A program made the translations under genes and the position numbers. The notes beneath the pieces were generated by a model, which was not told the origin of the DNA, did no database searches, and was given only the letters and a program-made list of their open reading frames with translations. 64,000 nucleotides of DNA from Cohnella sp. GbtcB17 (GTDB lineage: Bacteria > Bacillota > Bacilli > Paenibacillales > Paenibacillaceae): assembly GCF_019091135.1 (NCBI RefSeq), contig NZ_JAGXJW010000035.1, positions 22,469 to 86,468 on the forward strand, read 5' to 3'. Below are positions 25,638 to 33,601 of the stretch, piece by piece (positions within the stretch are counted from its first letter, which is position 1; every line of letters begins with the position of its first letter).

Positions 25638-26786
25638 TCAACGATGAGTTTTTTTAACTTCGACCCTGACCAGGCAACGATCGTCCGGCCGCCGGTCCAG
25701 CGACTCCTGGACGAGCAGGCTCTCCAGCGCCTTGTGGTCGCCTCCGGCCTCCAGAATCGTGCCCGTGAGCTGCTCGATCCGCTGCTCCATGTCGCCGGGA
25801 AACAAATCGAGCAACCCGTCCGTGAAGAGATGGAGCACGTCTCCTGTCCGGATGCTTGCCGTCTCCATCTGCACGTCCATTTGCTCGAACATGCCGATCG
25901 GCGGCGCCGTCGCGTAAAGCTGCTGCGTACCGCCGTCTCCTCGTGTGATAAGGCCCGGAGGATGGCCGGCGTTGACGTATTCGATAATTCCGTTCTCCAG
26001 ATCGATCCAGGCGCATATGCCCGTGCAATAGTATTGAACCATCTCGTTCTCGTACTGCAACTGCAGCAAGCGCCTGTTCAGCTCGTGCACGATACGCTTC
26101 GGGGTGACCGTCGTACGCATTGCCTCGTGCAGCACGGAAGCGGTGAACATGCTGATCAGCGAGGAAGAGATCCCGTGGCCCATGGCGTCCATGATCGCGA
26201 TCAAGTAATGCTTCGAATCGAGCGCATGCCAGGAATAAAGATCTCCCGCCAGCCCCTCGGAGGCACGAAAGAATGCTTGCACCCTCAGGTTGTCGCCGTC
26301 GACGTCGTTGGGCATAACCGCCTCCTGAACCTGCCTGGCGAGGCTCAGCTCCTCATGCAGCCGCCGATCCCGCTCTTTGTGCCAGTCGAGCTCGCTCTTC
26401 AGGCGAAGGGCGGACCTGATCCGCGCCAGCAGCTCGATCTTGTTGATCGGCTTCGTCACGTAGTCCGACGCGCCGGCGTCCAGCGCCTCAGCGAGCTTGC
26501 GCGAGTCGCCGATCGCAGTCACCATGATGACCGGAATATCGCGAAGGCGCTCGTCCTTCTGGAGCAAGGCGCAGGCCTCGATGGCGTCCATGCCGGGCAT
26601 CATAAGATCAAGCAGAATCAGATTGATCGACGTAGGCGCCTGAGCGCCTAGATTGTCCGATCTTAGTATATCGAACATCTCATCGGCTGAATAGGCGATC
26701 TGCACGTCCTCGTAGCCCGACCGGTTCAGCATCTCCCGGACAACCATCACGTTCATCGGATTGTCGTCTACGACCAAAATGCTCAT
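25638..26786 (-). CDS. rsbY: response regulator with PP2C phosphatase domain, RsbY-like
   Basis: About 382 residues. A REC domain (residues 1-125) has the acidic pair VDDNP, the phospho-acceptor Asp in LILLDLMMPG, and DYVTKPINK. A coiled linker then leads to a SpoIIE/PP2C domain (from about residue 190; GDLYSWHALDSKHYLIAIMDAMGHG, then YVNAGHPPGL and LFTDGLLD). It should dephosphorylate RsbV when the receiver is phosphorylated, switching on SigB. This is the design of RsbY of the B. cereus group. I chose the ATG at 26786 after CGAGGAG. It lies upstream of the RsbM-like gene. The partner kinase RsbK is not in this window. Confidence 0.88.
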   Translation of the reverse strand: MSILVVDDNPMNVMVVREMLNRSGYEDVQIAYSADEMFDILRSDNLGAQAPTSINLILLDLMMPGMDAIEACALLQKDERLRDIPVIMVTAIGDSRKLAEALDAGASDYVTKPINKIELLARIRSALRLKSELDWHKERDRRLHEELSLARQVQEAVMPNDVDGDNLRVQAFFRASEGLAGDLYSWHALDSKHYLIAIMDAMGHGISSSLISMFTASVLHEAMRTTVTPKRIVHELNRRLLQLQYENEMVQYYCTGICAWIDLENGIIEYVNAGHPPGLITRGDGGTQQLYATAPPIGMFEQMDVQMETASIRTGDVLHLFTDGLLDLFPGDMEQRIEQLTGTILEAGGDHKALESLLVQESLDRRPDDRCLVRVEVKKTHR

Positions 26787-26861
26787 TGTCCAATTCTCCT
26801 CGCGTATATCATACGTTAAAGTTATCTCAGCCCATAGCCCGCTGTAAAGCAATGCCGGCAA

Positions 26862-26910
26862 ACGGGAATAAGGAATGAGCAGGCGAATGCCTCTCATTCC
26901 TTATTCCCGT
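26862..26910. repeat. long near-perfect palindrome upstream of rsbY
   Basis: Eighteen-base arms (26862-26879 and 26893-26910) are exact complements, with a further AGGC/GCCT stem and GAAT loop inside. The right arm, CTCATTCCTTATTCCCGT, resembles the array D core GCAGACCCTTATTCGCCG, so it may be two inverted copies of that element. There is no T-run on either side, so terminator function is uncertain. Confidence 0.65.
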
Positions 26911-26956
26911 CAACCAAGCTTCCTAATCTCGCAAGGCGAGCCGCGCAATCTCAACA

Positions 26957-27283
26957 TCAATGCTTCGCCAGGACGAGCACCTTGCCGCGATCAAGCTCTG
27001 CCTCGTACTGCTCCGCCTCGGAGGAATCGAACCCGAGCGCCTTGATCTTGGCCCTCAGCTCGTCGCCCCGATCCCTGAACAGATTCGCGACGGATTGGAT
27101 GACGCCTTCTTCGGAGGCGCCGATCGTGTTGGCGTTCGCGACGTCCGCGATCCGGTCCGTACGGCTCTCGCCGTGTGCCAGCACGTAAATCTCCTCTTCC
27201 CGGTAGCCTTGGCGGTGCAGATCCTTGACCGTGTCGAACGCTTCGAGTCCGTTGTTAACCAACTTGGCATAAGCCCTGTCCAT
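26957..27283 (-). CDS. general stress protein 17M (YflT family)
   Basis: A 108-residue protein starting MDRAYAKLVNNGLEAFDTVKDLHRQGYREEEIYVLAH, the characteristic GSP17M/YflT pattern (one ferredoxin-like alpha/beta unit), with a charged C-terminal helix. AAGGAGG precedes the ATG. The B. subtilis relative is induced by heat and sigma-B; here an almost consensus sigma-B promoter lies at 27383-27408, inside the 3' end of the preceding DUF948 gene, giving this gene its own stress promoter. Molecular role unknown. Confidence 0.88.
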   Translation of the reverse strand: MDRAYAKLVNNGLEAFDTVKDLHRQGYREEEIYVLAHGESRTDRIADVANANTIGASEEGVIQSVANLFRDRGDELRAKIKALGFDSSEAEQYEAELDRGKVLVLAKH

Positions 27284-27359
27284 GTCGATTCCTCCTTATC
27301 GTTCGTTCCTCGTTATCTTTGTCGAAGCCGATCGGCGACGACTTGCCTTCAATCGATTT

Positions 27360-27935
27360 TCAGTTGTGACTGTGTCCGTTATATACCCTGTGCGAGCCGG
27401 GCTGAAACGGCTCCGGGACATACGCCGCGCTGTCGTACAAGCGGTGTTCCTCTTCCTGCCGTTCGGCGGCAACGATCGCTTTTTCTTCTTTGTTCTGCTG
27501 CTTGGCGCTGCGGATCGCGGATACGACGTTCATGCCGATCTTGAACCATTCGGTCCAAGTCTTCTTGTTCTCCGGACCGGGCTCCAGCGCGGCGACCTGC
27601 TGTCTGACCGCGCGGGAGAGCGTCGAGGAGATGTCCTTCACGGCTCCCGTCGTTTCCTTCAGCGTCACGCCCGCATTGCGAGCGGCCTGGAAAAAGTCGT
27701 CCGTCGACCGAATCTTGTTTTTCACGTCCTCGGAGATGACTTTGACGTTGTTGGTCAAGTCCTCAACCTTCGTATGCAGCATCCCTACCGTCTGATTCGC
27801 TTCCTTGATCGTGCCCTGGACGGAGACCAGCGTCTCCCGGGCCGCCTTCAAGGTGACGATCAAGTATACGCAGAGGGCGGCGAAGCTGATCGCGACGACG
27901 ACGACGCTCCAAGCCATCAATGCCTGGTTGCTCAT
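27360..27935 (-). CDS. DUF948 family membrane stress protein (YtxG-like)
   Basis: About 191 residues. One N-terminal membrane helix (about residues 5-28, MAWSVVVVAISFAALCVYLIVTLK) is followed by a long amphipathic coiled-coil region (TIKEANQTVGMLHTKVEDLTNNVKVISEDVKNKI) typical of DUF948. The rest is hydrophilic. The start MSNQALM at 27935 follows GAAGGAAGGTG. A sigma-B-type promoter lies 53 bp upstream. B. subtilis YtxG, YtxH and YtxJ form one stress operon; here the YtxG- and YtxH-like genes are about 8 kb apart within the same sigma-B island. Confidence 0.85.
   Translation of the reverse strand: MSNQALMAWSVVVVAISFAALCVYLIVTLKAARETLVSVQGTIKEANQTVGMLHTKVEDLTNNVKVISEDVKNKIRSTDDFFQAARNAGVTLKETTGAVKDISSTLSRAVRQQVAALEPGPENKKTWTEWFKIGMNVVSAIRSAKQQNKEEKAIVAAERQEEEHRLYDSAAYVPEPFQPGSHRVYNGHSHN
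27383..27408 (-). promoter_or_regulatory. near-consensus sigma-B promoter inside the DUF948 gene
   Basis: Minus strand: GTTTCA (27408-27403), 14-base spacer, GGGTAT (27388-27383). It overlaps the last codons of the DUF948 gene and points at the 17M gene 100 bp downstream. Confidence 0.78.
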
Positions 27936-27987
27936 GCGTATCACCTTCCTTTCAAGGGAATTTCGATTGTCTCTTGCCTATCGTCAA

Positions 27988-28013
27988 TTACCCTTGCCGG
28001 CAGACGGCGAAAC
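27988..28013 (-). promoter_or_regulatory. sigma-B-type promoter of the DUF948 gene
   Basis: Minus strand: GTTTCG (28013-28008), 14-base spacer, GGGTAA (27993-27988), 53 bp before the start codon. Confidence 0.7.
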
Positions 28014-28280
28014 GACGTATGCCCCCTCTCGGAAACGAGAAGCTCGGCGCCCCCGTGCGTAATTTCAAGAAGTTAATGTAGGATTAATTTGCCTTGATTT
28101 GCAGGTGATTCAGCCGGTTGGGGCAGTGGTAAGGATGCAGCAAGATCATACCGACGCTCGAAACTAGCGGGAGCCGATAGGACGAACTGAAATTCGCGAA
28201 ACGATCGAAGCGTCCTTCGGCAAGGCGGTAGAGTCGCTCCATGAAAGCTCGACCACCCCGACCCGCCACGATCCCGCAAG

Positions 28281-28299
28281 GTATGATTATCATTCATAC
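28281..28299. promoter_or_regulatory. GTATGATTATCATTCATAC inverted repeat before the DUF1328 gene
   Basis: Six-base arms GTATGA/TCATAC with AT-rich centre, ending just before the TAGGAGG ribosome site. It partly resembles a Fur-type box. The rest of the 235-bp gap (28080-28314) shows no gene I can defend. Confidence 0.3.
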
Positions 28300-28314
28300 T
28301 TAGGAGGCGTTCTT

Positions 28315-28479
28315 ATGTTATACTGGGCGTTTATCTTCTTGCTCGTCGCCATCGTCGCAGCCATCTTCGGATTCGGCGGCATCGTCGGCGCCGCAGTCGG
28401 CGTAGCCAAGTTCCTCTTCTTCTTGTTCCTGATTCTGTTCGTCGTTTCGCTGATCTTTGGCCGTCGCCGGAATTTATAA
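28315..28479 (+). CDS. DUF1328 family small membrane protein
   Basis: A 54-residue protein, almost wholly hydrophobic: one helix LYWAFIFLLVAIVAAIFGFGGI, a glycine/alanine turn, a second helix FLFFLFLILFVVSLIFG, and a basic GRRRNL tail. This is the YtjA/DUF1328 pattern and usual length. The ATG at 28315 follows TAGGAGG. Members are two-helix inner-membrane proteins of unknown function. A strong terminator about 100 bp downstream closes the unit. Its position next to the sigma-B island suggests stress control, but no sigma-B promoter was found before it. Confidence 0.85.
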   Translation: MLYWAFIFLLVAIVAAIFGFGGIVGAAVGVAKFLFFLFLILFVVSLIFGRRRNL

Positions 28480-28584
28480 CAGCGATGAACGCACAGCGAA
28501 GGCGCCGCTACTGAATAAATGCGCCGAATAGAGCACTTATATAAGTAGCGTTAACCCTTCGTCACAGTCAAACAGACCCGATCG

Positions 28585-28633
28585 CAAAAAGGCAATCGGC
28601 CGCGGGATCTCCCGCTGCGGTTGCCTTTTTGCT
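28585..28633 (+). terminator. intrinsic terminator after the DUF1328 gene
   Basis: GCAAAAAGGCAA (28585-28596) pairs with TTGCCTTTTTGC (28622-28633), with inner CGGGA/TCCCG pairing. The rest of the 28480-28788 gap shows only a loose CGCTACT/AGTAGCG inverted pair around 28510-28550. Confidence 0.85.
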
Positions 28634-28788
28634 TCCCTCCTGCGCCAGGATTGTTCGGAAAATCCATGCGAAAGGAATGAATTTCTGACAATTCCTGTTT
28701 CATCGGACGTCAAAATGCGTTAATTAATGTACATGCCGCTTGCGCCGTATCAGCCATGGCAATCCCCGTTACGGAGGTCGACAAGTCC

Positions 28789-29775
28789 ATGCAAGCATTG
28801 TTACTCGGCGCGAATCCGGCGGCAGATGGCTTGGGAGCATGGACGACTCCGATCGTCAATCTCCCTTGGATCGAGCATTGGGTCACGCTGGGCCGCGATC
28901 AAGGCGTCCAAGAAATTGTCGTCGCGGTCGGCCGGCAGGATCAGGAAGATTTGGCGGAGCTGCTCGGAGACGGATCTCGATTCGGCGTGCGAGTCGTCTA
29001 TCAGACCGGTTGGGAACAGTTCGGCTCGGCGGGTACGATCAAGCTGGCGGAGCCGCTGCTTCAGGACCGGTTCGTCGTCTTGCATCCCGCTGCCGTTCAC
29101 GCTTTTCGCCTCGACCAGGCCATGGCGTACCATGACGATCGGGCTGCGATCGTCACGATGTGCCTGACGTCTGGCAGACGCGATTCGCCGTACGGCATCG
29201 TACAGGTCGGATCCGATGGAGACGTCCTCTCGCTCGTCCAAGAGCCAAGCACGCAGAATGCGCCGTCTATCCTTCTCAACTCGGGCGTATACATGATGAG
29301 TAAATCCGCGCTGTCGCTCATCCCTGTAGGTCGACACGTCTCTTTGGAAAACGAAACATTTCCTCTCCTGATCGGCAATGGAAGCAAGATATCCGGCTAC
29401 ATACCGGACAACTTTTGTACATTTGCAACCATGCCCGAGAGCTATGCCCAGCTTCACTGGGACCTGCTTGACCGCAAGCTTCCGCTTTCGATCAGCGGTA
29501 CGGAAATGAACGAACAAGGCATTTGGATCGGCCAAGGCGCGGTCATCGGAAAAGGCGTGCTGCTCGTACCTCCCGTCGTAATCGGAGAGCATGCCACAAT
29601 CGGCGACAAATCGATCGTCGGGCCGTATACGGTTATCGGCTCGCGTTGCGAGATCGGCCGTGAGGCCCGAATCGCAAGGACGATCCTCCCTTCGCGATCT
29701 GTCGTCGGCGATTCGTCGCTGCTCAACGGATATGCATTCGGCTTGGGCACCACCGTCGCCGAAGCTGCGCTATGA
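28789..29775 (+). CDS. sugar nucleotidyltransferase-like protein with left-handed helix repeats
   Basis: About 328 residues. The N-terminal Rossmann-like domain (MQALLLGANPAADGLGAWTTPIVNLPWIEHWV) resembles GlmU/GMP-type nucleotidyltransferases, but the canonical GGxGTRL-T loop is replaced by GANPAADGLGAWT. The C-terminal 90 residues are hexapeptide repeats (IGQGAVIGKGVLLVPPVVIGEHATIGDKSIVG). It may make an NDP-sugar or be a regulatory relative. I chose the ATG at 28789, 11 bases after CGGAGGT. First gene of a three-gene cluster with a GT4 enzyme and a six-hairpin-like protein. Confidence 0.72.
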   Translation: MQALLLGANPAADGLGAWTTPIVNLPWIEHWVTLGRDQGVQEIVVAVGRQDQEDLAELLGDGSRFGVRVVYQTGWEQFGSAGTIKLAEPLLQDRFVVLHPAAVHAFRLDQAMAYHDDRAAIVTMCLTSGRRDSPYGIVQVGSDGDVLSLVQEPSTQNAPSILLNSGVYMMSKSALSLIPVGRHVSLENETFPLLIGNGSKISGYIPDNFCTFATMPESYAQLHWDLLDRKLPLSISGTEMNEQGIWIGQGAVIGKGVLLVPPVVIGEHATIGDKSIVGPYTVIGSRCEIGREARIARTILPSRSVVGDSSLLNGYAFGLGTTVAEAAL

Positions 29776-29816
29776 AGTCGGCAAATTCGCTACTACAAGC
29801 TGGAGGTGCGACATTA

Positions 29817-30998
29817 ATGAGTCCAAAAACTTTTCAAATCGCCTATGTGAGCACCTACGTACCGAAGAAATGCGGCCTGGCCACATACACGCACCATCTT
29901 CGGGAAGCGGTTCGGGTAGCCCACAACGGCATTTTTCCGGATCCGATCATTGCCATGTGCAACGAAGACGAGCTGGAACTTTATAATGAAAGCTGGCATT
30001 ATCCCCTTCTTAAAAACGACAAAGAAGAATATCGCAAGATGGCGGACTATTTGAACCGGAGCGCCGTCGACATCGTCTCCTTGCAGCATGAATTCGGGAT
30101 TTTCGGCGGAGAGGCCGGCTCCTACGCGCTAGAGCTGCTGAGCAGGCTGAACAAGCCGGTCGTCACGACCTTTCATACCGTATTTGAAAACCCGCAGGAG
30201 CCCTATGCTGCCGTTCAAGCCGAAATCGCCAAGCGAAGCGATCGCATTCATGTCATGAATCGCAAGGCGATCGGCTATTTGAACGACAACTTCGGCATTC
30301 CGCTAGAGAAAATCTCCTATATTCCGCACGGAACGCCCGTTCCGAGCAAAGCGGACCGGATCCGCACACGCAGCGAATACGGCTGGGAGCAGCGCAAGGT
30401 CGTCTTCCAATTCGGTCTGCTCAGCCGCAGCAAAGGCGTAGAGCTGATCCTCCGCTCCATGGCTGCCGCGGTCAAGGCCGTGCCCGATCTGCTCTACGTC
30501 CTGGCCGGTCAAACGCATCCCGAAGTGCGCAAGCACGAGGGCGAGGCATACCGGGAGGAGTTGAACGCCCTCATCGAAGAGCTCGGTCTGCAGCACCATG
30601 TGCGCATGATCGATCGTTATATCCCGGAAGAGGAGCTCACCTCTTTGCTGCAGGCATGCGATCTGTACGTGACGCCGTATCCCGGCATGCAGCAAATTAC
30701 GAGCGGCACGCTGGCATATGCGGTCGGTCTAGGGCGCCCGGTGCTCAGCACGCCTTATATTTACGCCAAAGATCTGCTTCAAGGCTGCGAGGAGCTCCTG
30801 CTCCCTTATGGCGACATTGAAGCTTGGAGCGTGAAGCTCATCGAGCTATTCTCTTATCCGGAGAAGCTCAAGATGTGCGAGACAAGGGTTGCCGAAATCG
30901 GAAAAAGCATGCAATGGCCGGTCGTAGGCCAAGAATACCTGCAGCTGCTGGAACGGACCGCTGCGGAGAAACGTTGGAGGATGGCCGATGTTATATAA
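29817..30998 (+). CDS. GT4-family glycosyltransferase
   Basis: About 393 residues of the GT-B fold. An N-terminal acceptor domain (IAYVSTYVPKKCGLATYTHHL) is joined to a GT4 C-terminal domain with FGLLSRSKGVELILRSMAA and the family donor-binding tail ITSGTLAYAVGLGRPVLSTPYIYAKDLL. The motif STYVPKKCGLATYT recurs in glycosyltransferases often found with nucleotidyltransferase-like and TTDDNAR-type partner genes. The donor is unknown, probably a nucleotide sugar. Start at 29817 after GGAGGTG. The next gene overlaps its end by 11 bp, so they are coupled. Confidence 0.85.
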   Translation: MSPKTFQIAYVSTYVPKKCGLATYTHHLREAVRVAHNGIFPDPIIAMCNEDELELYNESWHYPLLKNDKEEYRKMADYLNRSAVDIVSLQHEFGIFGGEAGSYALELLSRLNKPVVTTFHTVFENPQEPYAAVQAEIAKRSDRIHVMNRKAIGYLNDNFGIPLEKISYIPHGTPVPSKADRIRTRSEYGWEQRKVVFQFGLLSRSKGVELILRSMAAAVKAVPDLLYVLAGQTHPEVRKHEGEAYREELNALIEELGLQHHVRMIDRYIPEEELTSLLQACDLYVTPYPGMQQITSGTLAYAVGLGRPVLSTPYIYAKDLLQGCEELLLPYGDIEAWSVKLIELFSYPEKLKMCETRVAEIGKSMQWPVVGQEYLQLLERTAAEKRWRMADVI

Positions 30999-32331
30999 CC
31001 CGAAGGGGCGGAGCCATCCGCCCTCTTTTACCCATTTGCGGAGAATGACGGACGATACGGGACTGCTCGAGCATGCGCTCGGACGCACGCCGCGCAGAGG
31101 CGAAGGTTATACGACGGACGATAATGCACGTTCGCTCTGGACAGTCACCGAATGGCTGCGGGACGTCCCGGGCGCCGAAGTAAGCGAGTCGGACCGCATA
31201 CAGCTGCTCGAGCTCGCTTCCATTTACTTGTCGTTCATGCTGTGGCAGCAAAAAGAAGACGGCTGGTGGCACAACAACGTCGCGTACGATCGCTCTCCCG
31301 AAGCGGAATCGGTGTCGTACGACTGCCAGGGAAGATCGATCTGGGCATGCGTCAGCGCCTGGGTCGGGCTGCCCGACTCGCACAAGGACGCCGCGAGATC
31401 GATGTTCGAATGCGCAATGCCCACGCTCGGACAGCTCGGTTCGCTGCGCGGCAAAGCCTACGCGCTGTCGGCGTGCGCGCATGCGCTCGAGAGCGAGCGC
31501 GCTGGCGCGATCGCCTTCAAGCCGGGCTGGCGCGAGCAGCTCAAGACGCACGTCGTCCGTTTCCAAGACGAGCTGATCGAGTCGTTCCTTCGTCATTCGG
31601 ACGCCGAATGGCGCTGGTTCGAAACGCAGATGAGCTACGGCAACGGCGTGCTGCCTTGGGCGCTGCTGCGGTCCTACCGGGTGACCCACGCGCCGGAAGC
31701 GCTGGAGATCGGCCTCGACAGCCTGTCCTCTCTTCAGGCGGCCATGACCGCGGAAGAAGGCTGGTTCCGCCCGATCGGCAATTCCGGCTGGCGCACGCGC
31801 TCGAGGAGCAGCAAATGGGACCAGCAGCCGCTCGAAATTTTCAAGCTGGCGCTGGCGCTCGAGGAAGGCGCGGTCGCGCTCGAGGAAGCGGGCAAGCAGG
31901 GCGTTGCGTTGCTGCTTGCGTACGATCAAGGGGCCCCGGCAAAGGGGGGCTCTGCCAATGCGAGATCGCCGGGCGGAGACCGCGGCAACGGCGGCTTCCG
32001 AGGCAACGGCTCCATCCGGGCGCCGGAAGTAGGCATCGCGCTCGCCGTCCGCGCTGAGACGGATGACGGTCAGGTCGAGGACCGCGGCGCAGCCACAACG
32101 GCCAGCGAATCCGACGCCCACGCGATCGAGGTCGCCGACTACGCGGCGCAGCTGCGGTCCGCGCGCAATCGCTGCCTCCAATGGTTTTTCGGCGACAACG
32201 ACCTCGGCGCCATCATGGCCGACGCAAGCGACGGCAGCGGCTGCGACGGCCTCCAGGAAAACGGCCCCAACGTCAACTGCGGCGCCGAATCGACCATCGC
32301 CTATCTGATGACGGCGGCCTTGTGCCGCTGA
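30988..32331 (+). CDS. TTDDNAR-type six-hairpin-like protein of a glycan cluster
   Basis: A 447-residue protein. The N-terminus carries HLRRMTDDTGLLEHA then RRGEGYTTDDNARSLW, a motif I associate with predicted alpha/alpha-barrel glycosidase-like proteins located beside GT4 enzymes; catalysis is unproven. Repeated helical segments with tryptophans (SIWACVSAW, EWRWFETQMSYGNGVLPWALL) fit an alpha-toroid. Residues about 312-385 are a Gly/Ala/Arg/Asp-rich low-complexity insert that looks foreign to the fold. The ATG at 30988 overlaps the upstream gene and has GGAGG before it. The protein may trim, sense or hold the glycan made by its neighbours. Confidence 0.65.
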   Translation: MLYNPKGRSHPPSFTHLRRMTDDTGLLEHALGRTPRRGEGYTTDDNARSLWTVTEWLRDVPGAEVSESDRIQLLELASIYLSFMLWQQKEDGWWHNNVAYDRSPEAESVSYDCQGRSIWACVSAWVGLPDSHKDAARSMFECAMPTLGQLGSLRGKAYALSACAHALESERAGAIAFKPGWREQLKTHVVRFQDELIESFLRHSDAEWRWFETQMSYGNGVLPWALLRSYRVTHAPEALEIGLDSLSSLQAAMTAEEGWFRPIGNSGWRTRSRSSKWDQQPLEIFKLALALEEGAVALEEAGKQGVALLLAYDQGAPAKGGSANARSPGGDRGNGGFRGNGSIRAPEVGIALAVRAETDDGQVEDRGAATTASESDAHAIEVADYAAQLRSARNRCLQWFFGDNDLGAIMADASDGSGCDGLQENGPNVNCGAESTIAYLMTAALCR

Positions 32332-32407
32332 AGGCTTGGACAGTTTAAGCGGATCCCCTGCCGGGAGGCGGGGGATTTTTGGTGTGTGCGGGGGGATCCG
32401 CGAAGTA

Positions 32408-32887
32408 TCGATCTACGTGCATACTTGGGCTGGTTAATCCTCGCGGCTTCGCTGACTGTCGATCTACGTGTATACTTCGGCTGGTTACTCCTCGCGGTTT
32501 CGCCAACTGTCGATCTACGTGCATACTTGGGCTGGTTACTCCTCGCGGTTTCGCTGACTGTCGATCTACGTGCATACTTGGGCTGGTTACTCCTCGCGGT
32601 TTCGCTGACTGTCGATCTACGTGCATACTTGTGCCGGTTACTCTTCGCGGTGTCGCCAACTATCGATCTACGTGCATACTGGGGCTGGTTCCTCCTCGCG
32701 GTTTCGCTGACTGTCGATCTACGTGCATACTTGGGCCGGTTACTCTTCGCAACCTCGCCAACTATCGAGCTACGTGCATACTTGGGCTGGTTACTCCTCG
32801 CGGTTTCGCTGACTGTCGATCTACGTGCATACTTGGGCTGGATACTTCTCTTGGTCTCGCCAACTGTCGATCTACGTGCATACTTTG
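32408..32887. repeat. array A: 9.4 tandem copies of a 51-bp unit
   Basis: Units start at 32408, 32459, 32510, 32561, 32612, 32663, 32714, 32765, 32816 and 32867 (last one partial), with no insertion or deletion. The unit begins TCGATCTACGTGCATACTTG and ends with TTCGCTGACTG or TTCGCCAACTG; the two endings partly alternate (CTGACT in units 1,3,4,6,8; CCAACT in 2,5,7,9). As 51 is divisible by 3, several frames stay open, but these ORFs lack start signals. It lies right after the 3' end of the frameshifted nuclease-like/wHTH gene. Confidence 0.95.
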
Positions 32888-32900
32888 TCTGATTCAATTT

Positions 32901-33571
32901 TCACTTCGCATAAAATTGCATAAGCTTGCTTCCCTGCGACCATTTCAACTCAACGAGTCCCTTCTTTTCAAGTTGTAACAAAGCTACTTTAAGCTTAGGG
33001 TGACTAACCTGAATATCGTTGGACAGCTCACCTAGCCTTATGCGATCCGCGCGCTCCCGCGCATAGTGCAGTATCGCCCGCTCGTACACGTTCAGCCTTG
33101 GTCGGTCCTTAGGAGCGATAAGCCCCATGCCGACAGCGCAGCGATCAGCGTCTGCTGGCAGCGTCGCGGCTTTTCGATCATGTCGTCGCGCGAAAAGCGA
33201 AGCAGATGCCAGCCGTCGATAAGCAAATGGTTCTGTCTCTCCAGGTTGTCGGCATACTGCCACCGACTCACGTCACGCAAATGCATGCCGAAGGCATCCG
33301 CCTCCATCAGCAAGCCTTTGGGGCGCGGGATCGGATGGAGAAAGCCGTAGTTGCTAAAGCGCGTTCCGTCCTTCAAATCTCTGATCTCCATCTCCGGAAT
33401 CAAGCCCTCCAGGTCGCCTCTTACCTCCCACCACACGTTTTGAGCCAGCAGCTTCTCGTTGAACCGGTCCAGCAGCAACCTGCGCTTCCGTTCCCCCGTG
33501 CTCGCCTTAATCGCTCTCTCCATCATTTCGTCGTATGCGCGCTCGAACGCCGTATTCGACTTCGTGTCCAT
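32901..33571 (-). pseudogene. frameshifted PD-(D/E)XK-like/winged-helix protein (paralog A)
   Basis: A 159-codon frame from 33571 ends at 33092; the missing C-terminal winged helix (NVYERAILHYARERADRIRLGELSNDIQ onward) continues in the -1 frame to 32901. Joined, they match the intact paralog at 61556: NVWWEVRGDLEGLIPE, LLMEADAFGMH and LRFSRDDMIEKPRRC align with NVWWKLHGHFDGLHPE, VIEIKGFGPH and VSFAYDDVAARPELC. The nuclease residues are gone: the Asp position is Tyr or Asn (SNYGF), and ExK reads EAD. A single-base deletion is the simplest cause; no slippery heptamer was seen near 33090-33130. SD AGAAGGAG and leader hairpin lie upstream, array A downstream. Confidence 0.8.
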
Positions 33572-33601
33572 CTTTAAGTCCTCCTTCTGAGAAAATAAAA
33601 A

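Noticed and set aside
28084..28293. 69-codon minus-strand ORF with MERLYRLAEGRFDRFANF
   Set aside because: The peptide looks less random than other shadows, but I see no family and no good ribosome site. Left unannotated.
32408..32887. CRISPR array
   Set aside because: Units are 51 bp and contiguous with no unique spacers; no cas gene is in the window. The same holds for arrays B to E.
32379..32978. Long ORFs on both strands through array A (up to about 199 codons)
   Set aside because: They exist because the 51-bp unit is a multiple of three and lacks stops in several frames. No ribosome site or start is placed well, and the peptide is just the repeat.
33090..33130. Programmed -1 frameshift site in paralog A
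   Set aside because: No X-XXY-YYZ heptamer or following pseudoknot could be found; a plain indel is more likely.
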